From assembly GCA_026826555.1 (NCBI GenBank), contig JAKSZT010054334.1:36149427-36213426 (forward strand): 64,000 nucleotides of DNA, written 5' to 3'. Made by a program: the position numbers and the translations under genes. Origin of the DNA: Tolypeutes matacus. Its lineage: Eukaryota; Chordata; Mammalia; Cingulata; Chlamyphoridae. Positions 12,385 to 22,859 of the stretch are shown in pieces; the stretch's first letter is position 1; each line of letters begins with the position of its first letter. The notes below the pieces were generated by a model. The model was not told where the DNA came from. It worked only from the letters and a program-made list of their open reading frames with translations, and ran no database searches.

Positions 12385-14896
12385 ATTTTTTATTTTATTT
12401 TTTAAAAGATACTTAGATTACATAAATGTTACACAAAAATTATAGGGCATTGCAATGTCACTCAGGATAATTCACAAATCCCAGAAAAGCCCCTGCATTA
12501 AAATTGCATTTCCCTCTTCCTGCCCTCAAAGCATCCAGTGGCCACTGGCTCCACATTAATGGTTATAATTTCTTCCATAACTTGAATCACAATATGTCTG
12601 TAATAGAATACCAGTAAGCCCATTCTAGTCCATAGCTATCCCCTCAGTCCTGAAGAGTCTGGGATGGTGAAGTCCACTCCACCTCCAAGTGAGAGGGGGC
12701 TTATATACCATGGATAAGATGGATGGGATTATCCTGCCTGCAGCTGCAGACTCTCTCCATTCCCTGGGATGGCTATTGTCCATCATCATCTCCCTGCCAG
12801 GTGTCCTGGATGAGTCCATTGAGCTGTAGGGTAGGTGTTGCAGCTCCACCGAGATTCTGGGCCCAGCTGGCACATGACAGCCCAAAGACTCCAGTCTCTG
12901 GAAGTACACCAGCACCACATATAAGTTTGAATAGAAGGGACTGATGGACTTTGTGCAGGAAGGACATATTTGAGTCCAACTCTGTCACTCTCAGAAGCAC
13001 AGATTCCAAAGTAAATCCCACTGATAAGGTGCCAAACTCTGAAGCTATCTGCCCTGATATAGGACCTGGGTGTCTCCAGAGCCCTCAGGAGCCCCTCTGT
13101 TTGGGGTGATATCCACATTGGAAGCATATGAGGTCCTACTGAGATGTGCATAAGCGTTACCTCTGGGATGACCTCCCGACTCACTTTGAAGTCTCTTAGC
13201 CATATGAACTCATTTGTCTTTACCTTTTCCCCCTTTCATTCAAGGTCTTTTTCCAGTCATATTGCCAGTTGGCACTAGGTAGAAATCCCTCGTTGCCAGG
13301 GAGGCTCATCCCCAGGAGCCATGTCCCACGCTGGGAGGAAGGTAATGGTTTTATGTGCTGAGTTTGGCTTAGAGAGAGGTCACATTTGAGCAACAAGGAG
13401 GCTCTCAGGAGGCAACCCTTAGGCACCCCATAACAATAGGCTAAGTTTCAGTTTCAAGAGCATAGACTCATAAGGCTAGTCATCAATAACACGAGCCCAT
13501 CAGTGGATTATCCTCCTTAGCCAGACACTGCCCCTGCACTTGGGGAACTATAGCTGCTCCCTTGGAGAATGTGGCAGAGATCTCCAGGTGTGAATTCAGT
13601 ATTCTCTCATTTATTGAGTGATTCTCCACCCACTGTGACCATGCTCCATGAGCATTTGAACAATTTTATATACCTTTTATGTATGTTCAGGTGAACTTCC
13701 TCCCATGAACCCCCCATCCCTGACACCCCCATCAACGATCCTCTTCCACCCTAGTTGTAACCCTTTTGTGATCCAAAGCTTCTTTAAAGATGAAGTCAAT
13801 ATAATAGCCAAATACAATTAATAGGAAAATGAAATAATAACTATAAATTTAAATGTAATAGATAAAAAAACTTAAAAGGAACTAAAAATAAAATAAAATT
13901 AAAAGATTGGGATATTCAAAAAATGGGAAAAAGAAATTTAAAAAGATTTTTTTTTGACACTTTGCATTTTATCACTGCAATATCAGGTGTCCAGTCTGCA
14001 CCGTGGCACCTTTCTCCTCTCACTCTCCAGTGTCTCACTATTTTTCACTTAATTTTCAAAGAAGTTTTAGGTCACAGCAATATCACACACAGAATACAAG
14101 AGACTCTCATATACCCAACCTCTTCCCCCTTTCCTCACCCCATATTAAAACCTTTTTGTATGTGGATGGTAGCATTTTTATAATTGTTATACAGATAGTG
14201 AAACATAGCTACTAAACATTGTCAATGGTTTACAGTATGGTTTACATTTTAGACCATACAATTTTATAAATTTTGATGGTATTTATCATGTCCTGTGTCC
14301 TTCACTGTAAGGTAATGAAAAACATTTTCACTGACCACTAAATACCCACTGTTTGATACATTCTGTTCCTCCCTTCCCATACCCCCAGGGCCCACAACGA
14401 CCCCCTGACTTGACTCATTGGATGACAAGATTCATAGTTACATGCAACAAGAGGTCTTGACACACTGGTTTGTCCTTTGCGCCCTGTCCCAAATGCCCCC
14501 CCCAACCAACACCCTAAACCAGTGTCACTTCCTTGTCATATTGCCATAAGAGCATTCCCACCTCTGCACTTTCAACCTCATACTCACAAATCCCAAGTGT
14601 TCACTTGGTCCCTCTCCCATCTCTGCCCCCAGTATCCTGGATGTTCTAACCCACCCTTCCCAATCTATCCACCTATCAACCCTGCACCACCAAACGCAAT
14701 AATATCACTACCCACCTGCCCTATCCCTTCAATATGCAACTACACTCTATCACTTTACCACAGATTATGTCTGTATGGGTGATGGCTCACAACTTTCTCT
14801 TCTCTTCTCTTTCTTGTAAACCTATCTTTCAGACAATGGTTCTCAGAGACTGCTCAATTTCCTTAATTCATATCAGCGAGGTCATGAACTGCTCAT
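12385..14896 (-). mobile_element. L1 copy made only of a ~2.5-kb 3'UTR, nested
   Basis: The insertion is bounded by a perfect 16-bp target duplication CAGTTTTCTGACTTTT (12369-12384 and 14897-14912) and begins at left with the complement of an A-rich tail (ATTTTTTATTTTATTTTTT), so its sense strand is minus. The body matches the 3'UTRs at 686-1715 and 15720-16829, and its right end corresponds to the position just after the ORF2 stop in the L1 at 16829. It therefore starts 5' almost exactly at the beginning of the 3'UTR. It contains a ~1.5-kb middle section (about 12900-14480) absent from the copy at 15720. Frames within it, including the proline-rich one at 14477-14782, are UTR sequence rather than genes. 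Confidence 0.85.
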
Positions 14897-15480
14897 CAGT
14901 TTTCTGACTTTTTAATAGTCTAATCCGTGTGAAATGATAGCTCATTGTAGTTTTTATTTGCATTTCCCTAATTGCTAGTGATCTTCAACATTTTTTCATG
15001 TGGTTCTTTGCCATTTATATTTCTTCTTTGGACAATTATCTTTTCAAGTCTTTTGCCCATTTTTTAACCATGTAGTTTGTCTTTTTATTGTTGAGTTGTA
15101 TGATCTCTTTATATATCATGGATATTAAAGGATATTAAACGCTTATCGGATATGTGATAGCCAATTGTTTTCTCCCTTTGAGTTGACTGCCTTTCCACCT
15201 TTTTGGTAAGTCCTTTGAGGTGTAAAAGTGTTTAATTTTTAGGATATCCCATTTACCTATTTTTTTTGTTTGTTGCTTTTGCTTTGGGTGTAAATTTTAA
15301 GGAATTACCACCTAACACAAGATCTTGAAGAACTTTTCCTACATTTTCTTCTAGGAATTTCATGGTTGTTGCTTTTATATTTAGGTCTTTGATCCATTTT
15401 GTTTTAATTTTTGTATAAGGTGTAATTCCAGTTCAGATGTTTTGTCTTTGTAACCACTGATACTGTCTTAGACCCATTCA
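14897..15480 (-). mobile_element. Old L1, ORF2 continuation (right part)
   Basis: After the target duplication, antisense ORF2 resumes with landmarks TTGCATTTCCCTAATTGCTA, TGAGTTGTATGATCTCTTTA and TTTTCTCCCTTTGAGTTG, equivalent to 14 kb-type blocks in the L1 at 44550-44770. Homology stops near 15470. It belongs to the same element as 11325-12384. Confidence 0.8.
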
Positions 15481-15504
15481 AATCTGTACTTACATGCTTC
15501 TAAG

Positions 15505-15697
15505 GCAGGGCTTCTTAACTTTTTTGTTCCACAGAACACTTTGCTGTCAGTTGAAAACCATGGACCCCTTACTAAGTCCACACTATACTGTGAATTATTT
15601 AATAAATATATCACACCCACACCAACACATCCTGATAAGAATAATGTTTTATTGAATTTCAATTCAAGCTCATGGACCCCTGATTAAAAATCCCAGC
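15505..15697. mobile_element. Probable non-autonomous hAT-like DNA element
   Basis: The left end CAGGGCTTCTTAAC and the right end (reverse complement CTGGGATTTTTAAT) are imperfect terminal inverted repeats of a type seen in mammalian hAT (Charlie-like) elements, and CATGGACCCC occurs in both halves. I could not identify a clean 8-bp target duplication. Confidence 0.5.
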
Positions 15698-15719
15698 TCT
15701 AATATATTTTTTTAAATAT

Positions 15720-16829
15720 GTTTTTATTTTTTCTAAAAGATACTTAGATTACATAAAGTGTAACATAAAAAAATGTAAGGGGTTCCCATATGCCCCACTC
15801 CAACACCTCCCACTTTTTGCAACATTAACTTCTTTTATTAGTGTGGTACATTCATTGCAATTGATGAACACATTTTGATGTATTGCCACTAATCATGGAT
15901 TATAGTTTACATTGTAGTTTACACTCTCTCCCACTCAGTTCTGTAGGTAATGGGAGGATATATAATGGCCTGTATCTGTTGTAGCAATGTCATTCAGGAC
16001 AATTCCAAGTCCTGAAAATGCCCGCATATTACACTTCTGTTTCCCTCTCCCTGCCTTCAGCACCTCCAGTGGCCACTGACTCCATATCAATGATGTAATT
16101 TCTTCCATTGCTAGAATCACAATAAGTCTATAGTTGAATACCAGTAAGTCTACTGTAGTCCATATTATATTCCCGAATTGTGAGGAATCTGGATGGTGAT
16201 GTCCACTCCACCTTTAATTGAAAGGGGACTTCGATCCCATATGGCTGATGGATAGGACTCTCTTGCTTGTAGTTGTAGACTCTCTCAGTTCCTTGGTATG
16301 GTGGTTGCCCATCCTTACGTCCTTGTTAGTTGTTTTGGGTGAATCCAATGAACTGGAGAGTAGGTGTTGCAACTCTGCTGAGGCTCAGGGCCCAGCTGGC
16401 AAAAGGACATCCCAAAGACAAAAGTTCATCCTGCCCTGAGTGCTTCCCCATTCAACACCCTAAACCAGTAACCCTTCCTTGTCAAATTACCAAAAAACTC
16501 TTTCCCAACATTGTAGTTTCAACCACATACCCACTAATCCACTGTGTTCACCTGCTCCCTCCCTCAACCCTACCCACAGTTCCATAGGCCATCAAACCCA
16601 TCCTTCCCTCCCTACACCCCTGTCAAACTTGCACTACGCAACCATATAGTATCACTGCACCCCTGTCATATATCTTCACTTCACAACTACTCATTTCCAT
16701 GATACAGATTTCGCCCATATGGGCATTGGCTCACAACCTTTTTCTCCCTTTCTACTTCCTGTCAACCTATCTTCTAGACTCTAGCTCTCTGAGTCTGCTC
16801 GATTTGCTTATTTCATATCAGAAAGGTCA
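15720..16829 (-). other. L1 3'UTR, xenarthran-type, shortened
   Basis: The sense-strand 3'UTR shares its two ends with the 2.5-kb copy at 12385-14896, but the junction near 16430-16440 skips the equivalent of about 12900-14480. Conversely it retains a ~130-bp block (about 15770-15900) missing from that copy. The sense strand is purine-rich. Confidence 0.75.
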
Positions 16830-18874
16830 TTAATATTTGTTCTTCAATGCCTGGCTTGCTTCACTCAACATAAGATCATCAAAAGCCATCCATTTTATCC
16901 CATGTGTTAGTACTGTGTTCCTTCTTACAGCTGAGTAATATTCCATTATATGTATATACCACATTTTGTTTATCCATTCATCTGTTGATGGGCATTTGGG
17001 TTGATTCCAACTTTTTGCAATAGTGAATAATGCCACTATGAAAATAAGTATGCATATATCTGTTCATGTCTTGGCTTTCAATTCTTCTGAGCATATACTC
17101 AGCAGTGGAATTGCTGGATCATATGGTAGTTCTATAGTTAGTTTTTTGAGGAAACATCAAACTGTCCTCTACAATGGCTGGACTATTCTACATTCCCACC
17201 AGCAGTGGATGTGTGTTTTCATTCTTTCACATCCTCTCCAAAAATTGTAGTCTTCTGTTTTTTTAATGGCTGCCAGTCTAATGGGTGTAAGATGGTATCT
17301 CACTGTAGTTTAGATTTGTTAAATCTAAACAGCTAGGATTGTTGAACATCTTTCCATGTGCTTTTTAGCTATTTGTATTTCTTTTTTTGGAGAAGTGTCT
17401 GTTCAAATCACTTGCCCATTTTTTTTTTAATGGTTGTTTGTCTTTTTATTTAAGAGATATAGGATTTCTTTATATATGCTGGATATTAGGCTCCTATCAG
17501 ATATATGCTTACCGTATTTTCTCCCATTGAGTAGGCTGTCTTTTCACTTTCTTGACAAACTGCTTTGAGGTGCAAAAGGTTTTAATTTTGAGGAATTCCC
17601 ATTTATCTCTATATTTTTTTCACTGCCCATGCTTTGGGTGTGAAGTTCATGAAGCCATTTCCTATTACAAGGTCCTGTAGATGCTTCCCTTCATTATCCT
17701 CCAAGGTCTTTATGGTCTTGGATCTTATATTTAGACCTTTAATCCATTTTGAGTTGATTTTTGTATAAGGTGTGATATGGTGCTTCTGTCTTTCTTTTGG
17801 ATATGAATGTCCAATTCTCCAAGCACCATTTGTTGAAGAGGCCATTCTCTCCCAGTTGAGTGGGCTTGGTGGCCTTGTCATATATCAGATGACTGTACAT
17901 GTGAGGATCTTTATCAGAACTCTCAGTTCAATTCCATTGGTCAGTATTTCTATCCTTGTGACAATACCACACAGTTTTGACCACTGTAGCTTTGTAGTCA
18001 GTTTTAAAGTCAGGTAGTGTGATTCCTCCAATTTCATTTTTCTTTTTCAATATGTCTTTGGCTATTTGGGGCCTCTTGCCCCTCCAAATAAATTTTATAG
18101 TTAGTTTTTCTAATTCAGTAAAAAATGCTATGTTTATTTTTTTGGAGTTGCATTAAATCTGTAGATCAGTTTGGGTAGGATAGACATCTTAATGATGTTT
18201 AGTCTTCCTATCCATGAACAGAGAATATTCTTCCATTTATCTATGTCTTCTTTGATTTCCTTTAACAGTGTTGTGTAGTTTTCTGTGTATAAGTCATTTA
18301 CATCTCTACTTAAATTTATTCTTCAGTATTTGATTCTTTGTGTTGCTATTGTGAAAGGGTTTTTTTTCTTAATTTCCCCCTCAGGTTGCTCATTACTGGT
18401 GTACAGTAACACTACTGATTTTTGTGCATTTATCTTATATCCTGCGACTTTACTGAACTCATTTATCAGCTGAAGAAGTTTTGCTGTAGATTTCTCAGGG
18501 CTTTCTATGTATAGGATCATGTTTTCTGTAAATAGTGAAATTTTTACTTCTCCCTTTCCACTTTGGATGCCTTTAAATCTTTTTCTTGCCTAAGTGTTCA
18601 AGCAAACAATTCTAATATAATGTTAAACAGGAAGTCTTATAGTAGGCATCCTTGTCTTGTTCCATATCTTAGGGGGATAAGTTTTAGGATTTCACCATTG
18701 TATATGTTTGTTGTGTGTTTTTCATATATACCCTTTATCATGTTGGGAAAGTTTCCTTATATTCCTTTTCTTTGCAGTGTTTTTGTCAGGAAAGGGTGCT
18801 GTGTTTTGTTGAATGCTTTTTCTGCATCTATAGAGATGATGATGGGATTTTTTTCTTTCAATCTGTTTAGGTGG
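16830..18874 (-). pseudogene. L1 ORF2 pseudogene, C-terminal half
   Basis: Sense-strand (minus) translation gives broken ORF2 pieces: 16830-17036 ([21 protein letters not shown]-terminus), 17609-17881 (middle) and 18323-18520, which contains the palm region. At the FADD catalytic site the sequence reads FTEN (SLFTENMILYIESPEKS, near 18520), so the metal-binding aspartates are lost. Frameshifts and stops separate the pieces. The frame continues beyond the LTR insertion at 21560. Confidence 0.8.
18870..18874. repeat. Target-site duplication GGTGG (left)
   Basis: GGTGG immediately precedes the 5' LTR and is repeated at 21560-21564 after the 3' LTR. Joining across the insertion restores the normal L1 order GGTGGTGTATTACATT, seen unbroken in the other minus-strand L1 at about 46096-46111 (there TGTGGTGTATTACATT). 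Confidence 0.9.
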
Positions 18875-19374
18875 TGTGGCAGTTTGATGTAATTATGAAT
18901 TCCAAAAATATAATTGAATCATGCTTGTAAACTGATCTGTTAATCTGGGTATGATTAGGTTAGGATTAGGGCATTAAGCCCCAACCCTTGGTGGGTGGGG
19001 AATTGAATATAAAAGGCAAGGCAAAGGACAGTTGAAGCAGTCTTTTGAGAAGCAGTTTTGATGTTGTAAAGAAGGCCGCAGGAGAAGAGAAGCAAGCCGT
19101 TTGCCTGGTCATCTACAGCTGAACTTGTGGAGGAAACAGGAGCTAAGCCCGGAGAGAAACGCAGCCCCGGGAAGAGAGGAACCCCAGAAGCCTGAACCCT
19201 GGCAAACGCCGGCAGCTGTCTTGCTCCTACACGTGGCAATGAACTTTGGTGAGAAGAAACTTAATGCTTTATGGCCTGGTATCTGTGGACTTCTACCCCA
19301 AATAAATACCCTTTATAAAGACCAACCCATTTTTTTGGTATTTTACATTAGCACCCCTTTGGCTGACTAATACA
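18875..19374 (+). mobile_element. 5' LTR of ERVL/MaLR-like element
   Basis: The 500-bp LTR begins TGTGGCAG and ends in CTAATACA. It has a TATA box (TATAAAA, 19008-19014) and a polyadenylation signal (AATAAA, 19301-19306), giving a conventional U3-R-U5 order. It differs from the 3' LTR (21062-21559) by about seven substitutions, several of CpG-decay type, and one 2-bp T-run difference. The open frames in it on both strands are not genes. Confidence 0.92.
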
Positions 19375-19379
19375 GAATT

Positions 19380-19397
19380 TGGTACCGAGGAGTGGGG
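19380..19397 (+). other. Primer-binding site, tRNA-Leu-like
   Basis: TGGTACCGAGGAGTGGGG begins 5 bp after the LTR. It resembles the complement of a leucine tRNA 3' end (TGG then GAGGAGTGGG-like), the primer that defines ERV-L and MaLR elements. Confidence 0.7.
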
Positions 19398-19419
19398 AAG
19401 TGCTTTTGTAATTACCAAA

Positions 19420-19821
19420 ATGTTGGAACGGTTTTATAAATGGGTAAGGGGTGTTTTTTGGAGGAATTGTGAAATGCTTGATGGAAAAGGCCTAGATCAC
19501 TTTGAAGAGACTGCTGATTGCAATATGGACGCTAAGGAGTCTTTTTATGATGTCTTGGAATTAAATGATGAAACTATTATTGGAAACTGGAAGAAAGGTG
19601 ATCCATGTTTTAAAGTTGCAAAGATCTTAGCAAGATTAACTCCTGGTGTTATATGGAAGACAGAATTTGGAAATGGCGAACCTGAGCATTTAGCTGAAGT
19701 ACTTTCCAAAGTAAACCTGGAGAATGTGGCTTGGCTTCTCCTTGTAGCTTATAGCAAAATAGTAGATGAGCGAAATACACTAAGGACTGAACTTTTTGGG
19801 CACAAAGAACACAGAAACTGA
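19420..19821 (+). CDS. Internal ORF A of LTR element, unknown function
   Basis: A 133-codon frame opens about 45 bp after the LTR. The product is acidic at its start and amphipathic in the middle (ILARLTPGVIWKTEFGNG, then VNLENVAWLLLVAYSKIVDE). I do not recognise a domain; a remnant of an ERV-L gag is possible from position alone. Because the element is young the frame could be intact by recency rather than selection. It overlaps ORF B by 26 bp in a different frame. Confidence 0.45.
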   Translation: MLERFYKWVRGVFWRNCEMLDGKGLDHFEETADCNMDAKESFYDVLELNDETIIGNWKKGDPCFKVAKILARLTPGVIWKTEFGNGEPEHLAEVLSKVNLENVAWLLLVAYSKIVDERNTLRTELFGHKEHRN

Positions 19822-20521
19822 TTCTGGAACTTCCAAGTTTATGGAAATCAAATTCCCAGATGAAAGGGTCCCATTTGAAGACTTAGCTAAACCTGGAACT
19901 TGTAAATCAGAATTGAAGATGCAGTTATCTCAGAAAGACTTGTGGAAAGTTTTACTGTCTGATGGCTTGGATCCCTGCTTCCTGCATGGTAAACCAACAA
20001 AGTTTTTGAGAATGCTGTATGAACAAAATCACTGTCAGCTTGGACAAAAGAGGACATGGAAAGGAGAGACTGAAGGAGAAAAAGCTTTAAGAAGAAAACC
20101 GTGGAAGCAGAGATCTGGGATTAAGACATCTCCTTGGGCCAAGAGAGGAGCCCTATCCATATATACAGAGAGGGTGAGTTTTTCCCAGCAGTTGAAGAGG
20201 GTGGATGTCCCCACCCAATGTTCTGGGAGAGTTTTGCCACCCCAGGGTGCAGGGAGGGTGGAGCACATTCCTCAAGGATTAGGGCAGTTAAGGTCAACAC
20301 CCCATAAGTCTGAGAGAGGTAGACCTGTCCTCCATGGATTAGAGAAGGCCAGGTGGTCAACCTATTGCTCTGAGAGGGTTGAACCTGAATGCCAAATGTT
20401 AGGGAAGGCCAGGTGGTCAACCCATTGCTCTGAGAGGGTTGAGCCTGTATGCCAAAGATTAGGAAGGCCAGGTGGTCAACTCGTAGCTCTGAGAGGGTTG
20501 AGCCTGTATGCTAAAGGTTAG
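19796..20521 (+). CDS. Internal ORF B of LTR element with 20-residue repeats
   Basis: A 241-codon frame starts inside the end of ORF A, shifted relative to it. The first ~110 residues are non-repetitive and basic; the C-terminal part carries 20-residue repeats with core ARWSTHCSERVEPVCQ, encoded by ~60-bp DNA repeats. It ends where one repeat unit is 59 bp, so the frame is lost. No known domain is recognised. Expression by frameshifting from ORF A is possible but only inferred. Confidence 0.4.
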   Translation: MGTKNTETDSGTSKFMEIKFPDERVPFEDLAKPGTCKSELKMQLSQKDLWKVLLSDGLDPCFLHGKPTKFLRMLYEQNHCQLGQKRTWKGETEGEKALRRKPWKQRSGIKTSPWAKRGALSIYTERVSFSQQLKRVDVPTQCSGRVLPPQGAGRVEHIPQGLGQLRSTPHKSERGRPVLHGLEKARWSTYCSERVEPECQMLGKARWSTHCSERVEPVCQRLGRPGGQLVALRGLSLYAKG

Positions 20522-20670
20522 GGGGAATGTTGTCTTCACCTCACTGTACTAGGGGGGCTAAGACTCTAACCCAAAGATTGGGTAAGGTGTGGCAATCACC
20601 CCAATACTCTTGGAGGGTGAGGTCTGGAGCTTGGTCGACACCCAGATGCTTGATGAGGGTGGAATCAAGA
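20150..20670 (+). repeat. ~60-bp minisatellite array inside LTR element
   Basis: The motif AAGGCCAGGTGGTCAAC recurs from 20345, 20405 and 20464 (spacings 60 and 59 bp), each followed by GCTCTGAGAGGGTTGA. More diverged units with GAGAGGGT- and CACCCCA-type cores extend on both sides, for roughly eight units. The period of 60 bp equals 20 codons, so expansion keeps the reading frame. Confidence 0.8.
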
Positions 20671-21061
20671 AAATGGCTGTTGGGCAAGCCTGTGGAAAGA
20701 GTGGGTTCCCATGTGGTCCCAAGTAAAATAAATCATCGTCTTAAGAATAACTCTCAGACTTTGAAATCAAATGGAGTATGTCCTGCAGTTTTACTGAACT
20801 GTAAAGGATCCATGACTTATGTTTAACATACTAATTTCTCATTATGATAATGAAAGTGTTTATCCTTTGTCTTTCCATTTGTGTATTGGAAACAGTTAAA
20901 TGGTTTTGTAAGTTTCAGAGGTCTACAGCAGATGGGATTTTGCCTGAAGACAAACTGTATTTCTTTAAAATGATTTTGATATGATTTTGTACTTGGATTC
21001 TTACTGATTTAAGTTTTTTTTTTAAATATTGTAATGTATTTTTGGAATTCAGAGGGTGGAA

Positions 21062-21559
21062 TGTGGCAGTTTGATGTAATTATGAATTCCAAAAATATAA
21101 TTGAATCATACTTGTAAACTGATCTGTTAATCTGGGTATGATTAGGTTAGGATTAGGGCATTAAGCCCCAACCCTTGGTGAGTGGGGAATTGAATATAAA
21201 AGGCAAGGCAAAGGACAGTTGAAGCAGTCTTTTGAGAAGCAGTTTTGATGTTGGAAAGAAGGCCGCAGGAGAAGAGAAGCAAGCCGTTTGCCTGGTCATC
21301 TACAGCTGAACTTGTGGAGGAAACAGGAGCTAAGCCCGGAGAGAAATACAGCCCCGGGAAGAGAGGAACCCCAGAAGCCTGAACCCTGGCAAATGCCGGC
21401 AGCTGTCTTGCTCCAACACGTGGCAATGAACTTTGGTGAGAAGAAACTTAATGCTTTATGGCCTGGTATCTGTGGACTTCTACCCCAAATAAATACCCTT
21501 TATAAAGACCAACCCATTTTTGGTATTTTACATTAGCACCCCTTTGGCTGACTAATACA
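21062..21559 (+). mobile_element. 3' LTR of ERVL/MaLR-like element
   Basis: This 498-bp copy is nearly identical to the 5' LTR, with TATAAAA at 21195-21201 and AATAAA at 21488-21493. It is followed by the GGTGG duplication (21560-21564) and resumption of L1 ORF2. Confidence 0.92.
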
Positions 21560-22850
21560 GGTGGTGTATTACATTAATTGATTTTCTTATGTTGAACAAT
21601 TCTTGCATATAGGGGATGAAACCCACTTGGTCATGGTGTATAATTCACTTGATGTGTTGTTGAATAAGATTAGCAAGTATTTGGTTGAGTATTTTAGCAT
21701 CTAGGTTCATTAGAGAGATTGGTCTGCAATTTTCCTTTCTTATGGCATCTTTGTTTGACTTTGGTATTACAGTAATGTTGGCATCATAGATTGAGTTAGG
21801 CAATGTTCCTTCTACTTCTATTTTTCGGAAGAGTTTAAGCAGGATTGGTGTTAGTTTTTTCCAGAATGTTTGGTAGAATTCACCTGTGAAGCCATCTGGT
21901 CCTGGGTTCTTCTTAGTTGGGAGGTTTTTGATGAGTAATTTAATCTCATTACCTGTGATTGGTCTGTTGGGTTCATCAATTTCTTCTTCCATCAATGTAG
22001 GCTGCTTGTGTGTTTCTAGGATTTGGTCGATTTCCTCTAAATTATCCTTATTGTTGGCATATAATTTTTCAAATTATCCTCTTATGATACTCTTTATTTC
22101 TGTGGGGTCAGTGGTGCTATCCCCTTCCTCATTTCTCATTTTGTGTATTTGCATTTTTTCTCTTTTTTTCTTTGTTTGTCAAAGAACCAGCTTTTGGATT
22201 TATTTTTTCTAGTGCTTTCTTATTTTCATTTTAATTTAGTTCTGCTCTAATCTTTGTTATTACCTTCTTTCTACTTCCTGTGAGGTTAGTTTGCTGTTCT
22301 TTTTGTAATTCCTCTAGGTGTGAAGTTAGGTCCTCAATTTTAGCTCTTTCTTCTTTTTTGTTATATGTGTTTATGGCTATGAATTTCCCTCTCAGTACAG
22401 CTTTTGCTACTTCCCATAGATTTTGATATGTTGGGTTGTCATTTTCATTTGTTTCAAGGTAGCTACTGATTTCTTTTGTAATTCTTCCTTGACCCACTCT
22501 TTGTCAAAAAGTATGATTTTAACTTTCATATCTTTGTGCCTAATCTTGTTCTCTTGCCCTTACTGATTTCCAGCTTCATTCCCTTGTTGTGAGAGAAATT
22601 ACTTTGTATAATTTCAATCTTTCTGAACTCTGAGTATTTTTCTGTGGCCTAACATGTTGTGTATCTTGGAGAATGATCCATGTGCACTCGAGAAGAATGT
22701 ATATCCTGCTGTATTGGGGTGTATTGTTCTCTATATGTCTATTAGGTCCAGATCCAAGGAGCTTCTCAAGCTGCTGGTGTTCATCAATCAATTACCTTTC
22801 AGCCTGCCCGCTGCAGGTTTTGAATCAGGTATAGTGAGTAAACTAAGTTA
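21560..22850 (-). pseudogene. L1 ORF2 pseudogene, endonuclease end to RT fingers
   Basis: The minus-strand frame 21645-21995 contains the RT landmark [20 protein letters not shown]. The frame 22231-22497 contains the linker ([20 protein letters not shown]). Residual endonuclease sequence reaches about 22800. Upstream sequence is replaced by the aberrant block at 22860-23930, so the N-terminal endonuclease catalytic residues are absent. Confidence 0.8.
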
Positions 22851-22859
22851 AATTAAAAA

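Larger units (their letters stand above)
19375..21061 (+). mobile_element. Internal region of the non-autonomous LTR element
   Basis: The internal sequence is only 1,687 bp, too short for gag-pro-pol, and shows no reverse transcriptase, protease or integrase motif. It has the primer-binding site at its start and a polypurine tract AGAGGGTGGAA (21051-21061) directly before the 3' LTR. Size and structure resemble MaLR internal regions (THE1/MST/MLT1 type), which were moved by ERV-L enzymes. Two overlapping frames and a 60-bp repeat array occupy its centre. Confidence 0.85.

Noticed and set aside
14477..14782. Proline-rich 101-codon plus-strand frame
   Set aside because: Antisense of the purine-rich L1 3'UTR; composition explains the proline content.
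18955..19239. 94-codon minus-strand frame repeated almost identically at 21142-21426
   Set aside because: The duplication is simply the two LTRs; the frame is antisense to LTR U3-R sequence.
20150..20670. CRISPR-like array of regular repeats
   Set aside because: Units are contiguous 60-bp minisatellite copies without distinct spacers, in a mammalian LTR element.
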